A stretch of 30,227 nt of DNA. It comes from UBA5941 sp021824385 (GTDB lineage: Bacteria; Patescibacteriota; Microgenomatia; UBA8517). Where the stretch lies: the NCBI GenBank assembly GCA_027347685.1, contig DAIEQM010000024.1:1-30227 (forward strand), read 5' to 3'. A program made the translations under genes and the position numbers. The notes under the pieces are model-generated. The model was not told the DNA's origin. It worked only from the letters and a program-made list of their open reading frames with translations, and searched no databases. How positions within the stretch are numbered: position 1 is the stretch's first letter; every line of letters begins with the position of its first letter. This document shows positions 15,380-20,927 of the stretch, piece by piece.

Positions 15380-15667
15380 GTGATACGGCATCCAAAAGAC
15401 GAAATAGTAGTAGCCTACAATGATCGAGAAGTACAGGAGCTACTTGAGGGAGAGGACTTTATCATCGCACCCGATGGTGAAGGCAGGTCTGTTTTATATC
15501 TGTTCCGTGGAGCAGAAGGAAGCGTCTTAATGCAAACAGGAGTTCAGAGCGTTTTGTACGAGGAAGTCTTTGAGGATGACTACTCAGTCTTAAAACTGAG
15601 CGCAGTCGTTGAAGAAGTACAGACCATGCTTACTGATGTTCGGTTTGTATTCCCTGAAGCTTTATAG
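15380..15667 (+). CDS. Island gene 2: acidic hypothetical protein (95 aa)
   Basis: Not recognised. GTG 15380 follows AGAGGTGGAG. The product is acidic, with many Glu/Asp and short alternating hydrophobic strands (EIVVAYND, SVLYLFRG, SVLKLSAVV), so probably a small beta-rich soluble protein. It has no cysteines, TM segments or signal. A hairpin terminator is not evident after its stop; the next promoter begins within 10 bases. Confidence 0.6.
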   Translation: MIRHPKDEIVVAYNDREVQELLEGEDFIIAPDGEGRSVLYLFRGAEGSVLMQTGVQSVLYEEVFEDDYSVLKLSAVVEEVQTMLTDVRFVFPEAL

Positions 15668-15674
15668 TCCATCG

Positions 15675-15683
15675 TGGTACTAT
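15675..15683 (+). promoter_or_regulatory. Possible extended -10 promoter of island gene 3
   Basis: TG-G-TACTAT, 41 bases before ATG 15725; it fits the TGnTAnnnT pattern seen throughout the island. Confidence 0.4.
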
Positions 15684-15724
15684 GAAACTTCCGTTTTGCG
15701 TATACACAAAAGGTGTTCAAAAAA

Positions 15725-16039
15725 ATGCGTGTTTGTATCGTTGCAAATGCAGTAGAGGCAAGTTTGGTTTTGATGCAGTTTTCAGACATCGACGCGATTA
15801 TTCAAACAGCCGAAAATGATTTGATATCGACATTTTTGTTTCGCTTCGACTGCTTGTATGCTGACGCGTTGAAAGGGGTGCAATCAAACTTTGGCTGGCA
15901 TGTTAAGTTCAGTCCGGAGCGACACTATGTAGCACCAGTTCTTGGCCCGGCAACGCTTTTAAAAACGAAGATTAGAAGCATTGTCCCGTCAAGTGAACCG
16001 GTGGAGTTTTTGGAGTATCACCGGCTTGCAAAAACGTGA
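15725..16039 (+). CDS. Island gene 3: hypothetical protein (104 aa)
   Basis: Not recognised. ATG 15725 has AAAAGG at 15708-15712 upstream; an in-frame GTG at 15713 overlaps that site and is less likely. The N-terminus is hydrophobic and helical (MRVCIVANAVEASLVLMQFSDIDAIIQTAEND), and the C-terminus contains a Pro-rich stretch VAPVLGPATLL and a hydrophilic tail. No motif points to an activity. It converges on island gene 4, and the two share the hairpin at 16052-16073. Confidence 0.55.
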   Translation: MRVCIVANAVEASLVLMQFSDIDAIIQTAENDLISTFLFRFDCLYADALKGVQSNFGWHVKFSPERHYVAPVLGPATLLKTKIRSIVPSSEPVEFLEYHRLAKT

Positions 16040-16045
16040 ACTTCA

Positions 16046-16073
16046 TAAAAAAGCGGGGTCAAATGGCCCCGCT
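16046..16073. terminator. Terminator shared by island genes 3 and 4
   Basis: Stem AGCGGGG / CCCCGCT around TCAAATGG. On the minus strand it is followed by TTTTTTATG. The TGA of the minus-strand gene lies at the top of the hairpin. Confidence 0.8.
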
Positions 16074-16382
16074 CACTGTTTTTCTCCAGTCTTTTATAAA
16101 TCCAGTCATGAACTTGGTTACGTCGCTGACTGTCAAAAGTCGGTTTGCTATTGGGAACAAAACTACTCTGCACCACGCGGGGTTATGTTTATCATAGATA
16201 ACACACCCACTCGTGATACCGTGCCCCAATAGAAATACATCATCACAGAATGTGAAAACCAACTGGCGATCTTTATCTGATGCGATAATGGTGCCATCTC
16301 GAAGTCTTCGAAATATTCTAAACTCTCGTTTTACTAGATCAAAGATCGCATTATATCGCGCTTCGTATTCACTGGGACTCAT
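16059..16382 (-). CDS. Island gene 4: hypothetical protein (107 aa)
   Basis: Not recognised. ATG 16382 has GAGGGA 9 bases upstream. The N-terminal half is helical and basic (ARYNAIFDLVKREFRIFRRLRDG), and strands follow (IIASDKDRQLVFTFCDDVFLLG, RVVLFPIANRLLTV). Three cysteines are scattered. It has no TM or signal, and no catalytic pattern is visible. Confidence 0.6.
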   Translation of the reverse strand: MSPSEYEARYNAIFDLVKREFRIFRRLRDGTIIASDKDRQLVFTFCDDVFLLGHGITSGCVIYDKHNPAWCRVVLFPIANRLLTVSDVTKFMTGFIKDWRKTVSGAI

Positions 16383-16413
16383 TATCGCTCTCCCTCGTGA
16401 CTCCCTTAAGAAA

Positions 16414-16441
16414 GATGGCGTGGAGGTATTTCCACGCCATC
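16414..16441 (-). terminator. Terminator of island gene 5
   Basis: Perfect 11-bp stem GATGGCGTGGA / TCCACGCCATC with a 6-nt loop; on the minus strand it is followed by TTTCTT. Confidence 0.75.
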
Positions 16442-16451
16442 AAAGAACAAA

Positions 16452-16844
16452 CTAAACGATCACTGCTGGTTCTGGGTAATCTTGCGCATTTAAAAGAAAC
16501 GGTCGAGTAGCGTGAATAACGGTTTCGAAAAAGGTACTACGATAGATCGGGACACCGGCACCGATAAACTTCAACTGAATAGTGCAGTCTTTGTTCTGCG
16601 TAATTATCACGCTCATATTCCGATTTTCGGTGAGGTAGGTTTGCCAACCACCACCTTGAATCGATGTGTCCAGACCAATCTTCATTGCAAGTGCCTTTTC
16701 GTTTCCGGCGAGTCGTATCTTTTCAACCAGACCTGCCGCAGGGGCATTGCTTGCCCATGCTTTTGCTGCAGACGCGATAGACTCTAAAACTGGCGCCAAA
16801 TGAACGGGTTCGATTACCAAACTCAGAATGTCGTTGCGACCCAT
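16452..16844 (-). CDS. Island gene 5: hypothetical protein (130 aa)
   Basis: Not recognised. ATG 16844 has GGAGAG 7 bases upstream. The first half is an Ala-rich helix (LAPVLESIASAAKAWASNAPAAGLVEKIRLAG), the second half beta-like (NMSVIITQNKDCTIQLKFIGAGVPIYRSTFF). It is soluble with a single Cys. A palindrome CCCCTA-CTGT-TAGGGG lies just upstream (16877-16892), next to a minus-strand TATAAT, and could be an operator. Confidence 0.6.
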   Translation of the reverse strand: MGRNDILSLVIEPVHLAPVLESIASAAKAWASNAPAAGLVEKIRLAGNEKALAMKIGLDTSIQGGGWQTYLTENRNMSVIITQNKDCTIQLKFIGAGVPIYRSTFFETVIHATRPFLLNAQDYPEPAVIV

Positions 16845-16876
16845 GTGTTACTCTCCAAACTATAATGATCAATAAC

Positions 16877-16897
16877 CCCTACTGTTAGGGGATTATA
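16877..16897 (-). promoter_or_regulatory. Putative -10 box with adjoining palindrome upstream of island gene 5
   Basis: The minus-strand TATAAT (16897-16892) is directly followed by a 6-bp inverted repeat CCCCTA / TAGGGG with a 4-nt spacer at the expected transcription start. The -35 box is poor. It may be an operator or a 5' hairpin. Confidence 0.35.
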
Positions 16898-16915
16898 GTG
16901 TATGCCTTTCTTCAT

Positions 16916-16943
16916 TTGCCTGCAACTCAGCGAGTGTTATACT
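16916..16943 (+). promoter_or_regulatory. Promoter of island gene 6
   Basis: TTGCCT (16916-16921), a 16-bp spacer and TATACT (16938-16943) preceded by TG-T. Confidence 0.7.
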
Positions 16944-16985
16944 TGTGCGGTTTACGGATAAATATTTTTGTAAGGAGATTTGAGA

Positions 16986-17276
16986 ATGAATGTTGGAATT
17001 TATCCAAACGAAGAATCCGCCCTTCAGGCTTTGGTTTTAGAATCGTTTGACATCTTTCTCTTGACCGGTTTTGAAGGTTGCTGCCACACAGCGGTGATCG
17101 TCCCAAATGGTCCGTATTCGGACATGTTTGAAGGCCTGTACGAAACCTATATTCCCAAGCAGATTCCAACTGCACACAGCTACTTTGAACGAAACAAAAC
17201 GCTCACCGAAGTAGTAGATGAAATTACGTTAGAGATTCCCGAAGCAAGATTTTTCGATCAGCGAGCTGGTGTATAA
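16986..17276 (+). CDS. Island gene 6: hypothetical protein (96 aa)
   Basis: Not recognised. ATG 16986 has AAGGAG at 16972-16977, 8 bases away; the in-frame TTG 16980 is too close to it. The product contains adjacent cysteines (FEGCCHTAVIV) and an aromatic, Pro-containing middle (PNGPYSDMFEGLYETYIPKQIP). It is acidic and soluble. The order strand (MNVGIYPN), helix (EESALQALVLESFDIF), strand hints at a small alpha/beta fold. Confidence 0.62.
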   Translation: MNVGIYPNEESALQALVLESFDIFLLTGFEGCCHTAVIVPNGPYSDMFEGLYETYIPKQIPTAHSYFERNKTLTEVVDEITLEIPEARFFDQRAGV

Positions 17277-17283
17277 ACGTATT

Positions 17284-17320
17284 TTGGCGCAGTTTTTTTG
17301 TAAAGCTGCGCCACTATTTT
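17284..17320 (+). terminator. Terminator of island gene 6
   Basis: Stem TGGCGCAG / CTGCGCCA (17285-17292 with 17306-17313) with a T-rich loop, then ATTTTT. The GGCGCAG stem recurs at 19700. Confidence 0.75.
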
Positions 17321-17348
17321 TGATCTTCAGCCCATAATGCAATATACT
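17320..17348 (+). promoter_or_regulatory. Promoter of island genes 7-8
   Basis: TTGATC (17320-17325), a 17-bp spacer that contains CCCATAATGC, and TATACT (17343-17348). The -35 box begins in the T-tract of the preceding terminator. Confidence 0.7.
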
Positions 17349-17382
17349 TTCCCCATCGGAATGAAAAGAGAGGAGTTTTTTA

Positions 17383-17670
17383 ATGAATCGCTCATTCCAT
17401 CGTGACGTAGAACTGGCTCGTAGAGAGGTCTGCGAACTGGTTGACTCAGAAACGCTTGCTTTGTATCGGAGGGCTGCCTTGCGGTGTACTGTTCCGGTCC
17501 AAATTGTGGTGAAGGCCACCGAAGGCCAGCCGTTCATAGATGCTGAGGGACATTCTCAGCTTGTTTCACTGGGGAGCACGTTTGTTGTTATCGCTCATCC
17601 CGAGAATTCACTCAGCGAATTTCGTGAGAAAGTTTTAGAAGTAACTTTGGAATCTACTGGGGGAGAATAA
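17383..17670 (+). CDS. Island gene 7: hypothetical protein (95 aa)
   Basis: Not recognised. ATG 17383 has AGGAG 7 bases upstream. The N-terminus is charged and helical (RDVELARREVCELVDSETLALYRRAALR), and the rest has beta strands (VPVQIVVKATEG, STFVVIAHPEN). It is followed after 5 bases by island gene 8, with no terminator between; they form the only clear two-gene operon of the island. Confidence 0.6.
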   Translation: MNRSFHRDVELARREVCELVDSETLALYRRAALRCTVPVQIVVKATEGQPFIDAEGHSQLVSLGSTFVVIAHPENSLSEFREKVLEVTLESTGGE

Positions 17671-17675
17671 ACGAG

Positions 17676-17969
17676 TTGAATGCACGGCTAATCTATAAAC
17701 CGTTGGAAGTGTCGATTTTAGTAGTCGTTAATGAATCTGAACCACTGGGGGAATACCGAAAGTTTTGGCTCTCTCCCGGCACGCCAGTTCAGCTTGACGA
17801 CCATCGAGCGCTACGGGTACGAGACATTGAAGGCTTGCAGTACACGGGAAGTATTTCGGTCGTTTCTTTTAGCGAGAAAAGTGTAAAGAAACTATCGTTT
17901 TTCGTGAGCAAGCAGGCCTATGACGAGGCGATTGTTCCACCGCCTGAGGTAAGTGAAAAGACGGAATAA
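17676..17969 (+). CDS. Island gene 8: hypothetical protein (97 aa), paralog-like to gene 13
   Basis: Not recognised. TTG 17676 is the only in-frame start near the GGGGGAGA in the end of gene 7. The product is beta-rich (VSILVVVNESEPLGEY, GSISVVSFSEKSVKKLSFFVSK) with an acidic, Pro-rich tail. Its FFVSKQAYDEAIVPPPEVS matches AWVSKARLDEAITYSAEAS in the gene at 20144, in the same place near the C-terminus, which suggests diverged paralogs. Confidence 0.58.
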   Translation: MNARLIYKPLEVSILVVVNESEPLGEYRKFWLSPGTPVQLDDHRALRVRDIEGLQYTGSISVVSFSEKSVKKLSFFVSKQAYDEAIVPPPEVSEKTE

Positions 17970-17979
17970 TTTGGTGTTT

Positions 17980-18005
17980 GGGCAGGTTTAACCCTGCCCC
18001 TTTTT
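17980..18005 (+). terminator. Terminator of island genes 7-8
   Basis: Stem GGGCAGG / CCTGCCC with a short loop, then CTTTTTG. The GGCAGG stem recurs at 20444. Confidence 0.8.
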
Positions 18006-18017
18006 GTACCCCATAAT

Positions 18018-18046
18018 TTGCTTTTTAAGCTGAAAAATGATACAAT
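18018..18046 (+). promoter_or_regulatory. Promoter of island gene 9
   Basis: TTGCTT (18018-18023), a 17-bp spacer and TACAAT (18041-18046) preceded by TG-A. CCCATA ends two bases before the -35 box. Confidence 0.75.
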
Positions 18047-18117
18047 ACTGATAATTCGCAGGCACATAAAAGCACTGCGTAAATTGTAGTCAATTAGCAC
18101 ATTAAAGGGATAATATC

Positions 18118-18957
18118 ATGACTTATGCAGTACAGTTTTTGATGGGAAAAACCCATCCTCGGTCATTTGTGAACGAGTTGTTTTTCGTTGTAGGTATAAC
18201 CATTGCATGGGTGGCGCTTGTCGTTTTGGCTTTGACCCGAATGACAGGCATTGTGTTTGTTGTATTCGTTGTGTGTGGCCTTGGCCCACTGTGGGACGCA
18301 ATATGCACTGACGAACGCACCGAGGACCGCCCTCGAGTGAGAAACACAATGACATGGTTACTTTGCCTGTCGGTTGGTGAATATCTAGTTTTCTATTCTC
18401 TACACGTCGACTATGGTCACGAAGTACCGTACTTTGGCGTTATGCCTATATTAATGGTTGCTCTTACGCTGTACACGATTTTTTCGGTCCATAGAGACCA
18501 CGTACAATCATTTCGCAGAGTTGCACCGCAGATAGTTGTTTCGCCACAAGTAGAACCGGCAGTTGAGAGAGTGGCAACTCCGGCAGTACCAGTGCAACAA
18601 CAGCCAAGACCTGCGCCGGCTCAACGGACAATCCAACCAAAGTCTTGGAATGATCTTGCTAATGAAGTCTGGAATTTCCAGCCACTCCAAGAGCAATTTC
18701 GACTGCTTATTGAGGGCGTGCAAAGTACTGTATGGCCCGATGAAAATAAGGAGCCAAGTGATGTGTTTTTTAAGGGTTTTATCGGCGATATAAAGCGTCT
18801 GCAATTGCCGAAACCAAAAGACCTAGACAGTCTGTCTGGGACTTTCATTTGGGTTGCGCAACAGCTGCTCGAGCAACATAAGGAGCAGCCGTTTGCTAAC
18901 TTAGATGAGTTCTTGGATGCAAGAGAAGCTCTCCTGACATCAAGCTTTCCAAAGTAA
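18118..18957 (+). CDS. Island gene 9: four-TM membrane protein with cytoplasmic C-terminal domain (279 aa)
   Basis: Not recognised. ATG 18118 has AAAGGGA 7 bases upstream. Four hydrophobic segments fall at about 20-40, 43-61, 78-94 and 104-123, the loops between TM2 and TM3 carrying ERTEDRPRVR. After the last segment comes a Pro/Gln-rich linker (about 140-178, with VPVQQQPRPAPAQ) and a soluble domain of about 100 residues, rich in Trp, Phe and Gln (WNDLANEVWNFQPLQEQF), with amphipathic helices. It is the largest island protein and the only membrane one; a signalling or anchoring role is speculation. Confidence 0.65.
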   Translation: MTYAVQFLMGKTHPRSFVNELFFVVGITIAWVALVVLALTRMTGIVFVVFVVCGLGPLWDAICTDERTEDRPRVRNTMTWLLCLSVGEYLVFYSLHVDYGHEVPYFGVMPILMVALTLYTIFSVHRDHVQSFRRVAPQIVVSPQVEPAVERVATPAVPVQQQPRPAPAQRTIQPKSWNDLANEVWNFQPLQEQFRLLIEGVQSTVWPDENKEPSDVFFKGFIGDIKRLQLPKPKDLDSLSGTFIWVAQQLLEQHKEQPFANLDEFLDAREALLTSSFPK

Positions 18958-18968
18958 TGTCACGAGAC

Positions 18969-18992
18969 AAGGCGCGGATACCCCGCGCCTTT
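18969..18992 (+). terminator. Terminator of island gene 9
   Basis: Stem AAGGCGCGG / CCGCGCCTT with loop ATACC, then TATTTG. The stem nearly matches the one at 19367. Confidence 0.75.
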
Positions 18993-18997
18993 ATTTG

Positions 18998-19006
18998 TGC
19001 TACAAT
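18998..19006 (+). promoter_or_regulatory. Extended -10 promoter of island gene 10
   Basis: TG-C-TACAAT starts 7 bases after the preceding terminator stem; there is no usable -35 box because that position is occupied by the terminator. Confidence 0.6.
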
Positions 19007-19045
19007 TTTTTCCATCGTATTCATATTTGAAAGGAACTTGTCCAG

Positions 19046-19354
19046 TTGACCACATTTGTGAACTTTCCCACCGGGAAGGATTGCAAACAGTCAGTTTTGA
19101 ACGGAGATGTCGACGTTGCGTATTGGGTAGTGGAAACACAAGGTTCTCGACCGTGGCTTGTTGGGTGTTTTTGCAAAACACCAGAAGATGCAGAAGATGT
19201 CGCGTCTGTTTTTGACGCAGTTCTTTCAACGCCACGGGTGACGAAAGAGAACAACCTCTGGAAAGTGTTGTACTACGACTCAGCCCATATGTATTCTGTC
19301 TTGTATGTGAAAGAGTTGTTAGAAGAACTCTTTACAGAGGATCCAAAGGCATAG
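19046..19354 (+). CDS. Island gene 10: hypothetical protein (102 aa)
   Basis: Not recognised. TTG 19046 follows AAAGGA (19030-19035). The sequence has paired strands and helices (VDVAYWVVETQG, WLVGCFCKTPEDAEDVASVFDAVL, NLWKVLYYDSAHMYSVLYVKELLEELF), so likely a small globular alpha/beta protein. Two cysteines form a CFC motif. There is no signal or TM. Confidence 0.6.
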   Translation: MTTFVNFPTGKDCKQSVLNGDVDVAYWVVETQGSRPWLVGCFCKTPEDAEDVASVFDAVLSTPRVTKENNLWKVLYYDSAHMYSVLYVKELLEELFTEDPKA

Positions 19355-19366
19355 TCACAGATGTTC

Positions 19367-19397
19367 AGGCGCGGAATTGTCACCGCGCCTTTTTTTG
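19367..19397 (+). terminator. Terminator of island gene 10
   Basis: Stem AGGCGCGG / CCGCGCCT with an 8-nt loop, then TTTTTTTG. Confidence 0.85.
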
Positions 19398-19414
19398 TTT
19401 TTTGAAACTTCATG

Positions 19415-19443
19415 TTGCATCTTTGTCTTTCCAGGTGTGAAAT
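19415..19443 (+). promoter_or_regulatory. Possible promoter of island gene 11
   Basis: TTGCAT (19415-19420), a 17-bp spacer and TGAAAT (19438-19443), a weak -10 box. Confidence 0.35.
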
Positions 19444-19477
19444 ACACATAAGGACAATTATTGAGGAGATTAATTTC

Positions 19478-19684
19478 ATGAGTAGTCACGATGGTTGTCA
19501 GATTTTGGCGGCACAGGAGCTTTTAGCTGTGATGCAAGGGAAGCGAATTCCAAGATGTAAATATCTCGATAGCTGTACTGGCGCAGATGCATGCCGAAGG
19601 TTTCATTTGAAAACATTGCATTCACTGCCTCTAGTGAAACGTAATGAACCGCCGCTCTGGGAGCCAAAGTCCTCAAATGTGTGA
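19478..19684 (+). CDS. Island gene 11: small protein with CCCH zinc-finger pattern (68 aa)
   Basis: ATG 19478 has GAGGAG at 19463-19468; the longer frame to 19412 overlaps the promoter. The middle of the protein reads RCKYLDSCTGADACRRFHL, that is C-x5-C-x5-C-x3-H, with the basic and aromatic residues found in CCCH zinc fingers (CKY...C..G..C.xxH). CCCH fingers bind RNA in eukaryotes and are rare in bacteria. The C-terminus is Pro-rich and basic (LVKRNEPPLWEPKSSNV). The zinc site is inferred from spacing only, and a chance pattern in so short a protein is possible. Confidence 0.6.
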   Translation: MSSHDGCQILAAQELLAVMQGKRIPRCKYLDSCTGADACRRFHLKTLHSLPLVKRNEPPLWEPKSSNV

Positions 19685-19699
19685 TCCTTGTTTAGTTTA

Positions 19700-19730
19700 A
19701 AGGCGCAGCAAACAAAACTGCGCCTTCTTC
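19700..19730 (+). terminator. Terminator of island gene 11
   Basis: Perfect 9-bp stem AAGGCGCAG / CTGCGCCTT with a 9-nt loop, followed by CTTCTTC; the tail is weak in U. Confidence 0.7.
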
Positions 19731-19742
19731 ATGGCCCATAGC

Positions 19743-19771
19743 TTGAAATTTGAGCTTTTTTCTGCTATACT
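19743..19771 (+). promoter_or_regulatory. Promoter of island gene 12 with overlapping palindrome
   Basis: TTGAAA (19743-19748), a 17-bp spacer and TATACT (19766-19771) preceded by TG-C. The palindrome CTGCTA-TAC-TAGCAG (19762-19776) is centred on the -10 box. CCCATA ends two bases before the -35 box. Confidence 0.75.
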
Positions 19772-19805
19772 AGCAGTATCTATTTAAGTTTCGTGAGGGA
19801 AGAAA

Positions 19806-20030
19806 ATGCCTCAATCACGTTGGTTAAAGTCACAAATTCGACAGGATTCTTTTCCGGCTTACAAGGCTGCTGCCAAAAAAGCAAAGGCGAGTATCCGAAT
19901 TTTAAAGCGGCCGGGTGAACGGTTTCGAAATTACGAAGGACATCTTATTACGGTGGACGTAGGACATTTCTGGATTGCTATCGAAGCAGCCCGCATCACA
20001 GAGTTTTGGGCAGCCTTTGAAGCCGCCTAG
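19806..20030 (+). CDS. Island gene 12: basic hypothetical protein (74 aa)
   Basis: Not recognised. ATG 19806 has GAGGGA 5 bases upstream. The first half is strongly basic (WLKSQIRQD, YKAAAKKAKASIRILKRPGERFR), the second half hydrophobic with aromatic residues (HLITVDVGHFWIAIEAARITEFWAAFEAA). The basic part could contact nucleic acid; no known motif is present. Confidence 0.6.
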   Translation: MPQSRWLKSQIRQDSFPAYKAAAKKAKASIRILKRPGERFRNYEGHLITVDVGHFWIAIEAARITEFWAAFEAA

Positions 20031-20049
20031 ACAAACTTTGTATATTTTC

Positions 20050-20079
20050 AAGCACTCGTCATCGAGCGAGTGCTTTTTT
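20050..20079 (+). terminator. Terminator of island gene 12
   Basis: Perfect 9-bp stem AAGCACTCG / CGAGTGCTT with an 8-nt loop, then TTTTG. Confidence 0.85.
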
Positions 20080-20102
20080 GTGCACTCATTAAAACCAGGA
20101 AA

Positions 20103-20111
20103 TGATACAAT
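20103..20111 (+). promoter_or_regulatory. Extended -10 promoter of island gene 13
   Basis: TG-A-TACAAT, 32 bases before ATG 20144; no -35 box at 16-18 bp. Confidence 0.55.
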
Positions 20112-20143
20112 CTCAGACCACTCTAGAGTAAAGGATGTTTGAT

Positions 20144-20431
20144 ATGCAGTACGACTTTAAGGGCATTTTTTTGAAGTGCGATATTACCCTACAGTTGCGC
20201 AATGATCCGAGTGCGCTACTCATTGTTCCGGCTGGTAAAGTGTTTTGTGTAGACCAAACGGTTCAACCACAAGTTGTTGAAGGGGGAATGACTCAGCTTA
20301 TTGACATGCTTCCGGTACAGTATCGAGCGTCTGGCTGGCCAAACAAAGTTCTCCCCATAGCGGCATGGGTGAGTAAGGCTCGGCTTGATGAGGCGATTAC
20401 GTATTCGGCTGAAGCATCACCAGTTCTGTAG
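20144..20431 (+). CDS. Island gene 13: hypothetical protein (95 aa), paralog-like to gene 8
   Basis: Not recognised. ATG 20144 is chosen because TAAAGGA (20129-20135) lies 8 bases upstream and overlaps the earlier in-frame ATG at 20135. The product is beta-rich (DITLQLRNDPSALLIVPAGKVFCV) with a C-terminal helix (AAWVSKARLDEAITYSAEA) that matches the C-terminal helix of the gene at 17676 (VSK-x3-DEAI). Other similarity is weak: an Asn-containing strand near the N-terminus and a QY pair in the middle. Confidence 0.6.
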   Translation: MQYDFKGIFLKCDITLQLRNDPSALLIVPAGKVFCVDQTVQPQVVEGGMTQLIDMLPVQYRASGWPNKVLPIAAWVSKARLDEAITYSAEASPVL

Positions 20432-20443
20432 TGTTTTTTTCAT

Positions 20444-20468
20444 AGGCAGGTTTTTCCTGCCTTTTTTT
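20444..20468 (+). terminator. Terminator of island gene 13
   Basis: Stem AGGCAGG / CCTGCCT with a TTTTT loop, then TTTTTT, running directly into the next promoter. Confidence 0.85.
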
Positions 20469-20469
20469 G

Positions 20470-20478
20470 TGTTAAAAT
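20470..20478 (+). promoter_or_regulatory. Extended -10 promoter of island gene 14
   Basis: TG-T-TAAAAT begins immediately after the U-tract of the previous terminator. Confidence 0.6.
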
Positions 20479-20521
20479 TTTCCATCCGTTCATGTCTTTT
20501 TGAATAAGTGGGAGGTTTGTA

Positions 20522-20785
20522 ATGTCCGGCAAAATCAGCGCGGAATTGGAGGCTGAATTTAAAGTTGAGAAGGAGGTTAACGTCATAGTTGAGTTTGAAG
20601 ACAGGCTGACTACAGACGAAGTTCTCAAATTTAGCTTAACGCTCGACGGCGTCCTTGCGTCAGTTCTCGCGGAAGGCGACGATTCAGTATCCGTAATTAT
20701 CACACAAGAAACAGCACTTAAATTGGCGGAATTGCCGTTTGTAAAAAAGCTCACTGTCAATCAACCTGTTTACCTTATTTGGTAG
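20522..20785 (+). CDS. Island gene 14: small acidic protein (87 aa)
   Basis: No firm family. ATG 20522 has GGAGG 6 bases upstream. The sequence alternates strands and helices (EVNVIVEFEDRL, DEVLKFSL, SVSVIITQETALKLAEL, then PFVKKLTVNQPVYLIW). The closing helix plus FVKKLTVNQPVYLI recalls the end of subtilisin propeptide/inhibitor I9 folds, where a helix leads into a strand xVxxVxxNxxVxL; this is a shape resemblance only and no S8 protease is nearby. Confidence 0.6.
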   Translation: MSGKISAELEAEFKVEKEVNVIVEFEDRLTTDEVLKFSLTLDGVLASVLAEGDDSVSVIITQETALKLAELPFVKKLTVNQPVYLIW

Positions 20786-20829
20786 ATTGGAATATTTAGG
20801 AAGGAATCAATCCAAACATTGAGAATTAT

Positions 20830-20856
20830 CACCCGCCAGAGGAGCGGGTGTTTTTT
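20830..20856 (+). terminator. Terminator of island gene 14
   Basis: Stem CACCCGC / GCGGGTG with a 7-nt loop, then TTTTTT. The same stem recurs at 21249. Confidence 0.85.
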
Positions 20857-20867
20857 AACCCCATAGC

Positions 20868-20896
20868 TTGTGTTTTTGTGCTCAATATGTTAGAAT
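20868..20896 (+). promoter_or_regulatory. Promoter of island gene 15
   Basis: TTGTGT (20868-20873), a 17-bp spacer and TAGAAT (20891-20896) preceded by TG-T; CCCATA ends two bases before the -35 box. Confidence 0.72.
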
Positions 20897-20927
20897 ATCT
20901 TGTAAGAAAATAGTTGAGAGGATTGGT

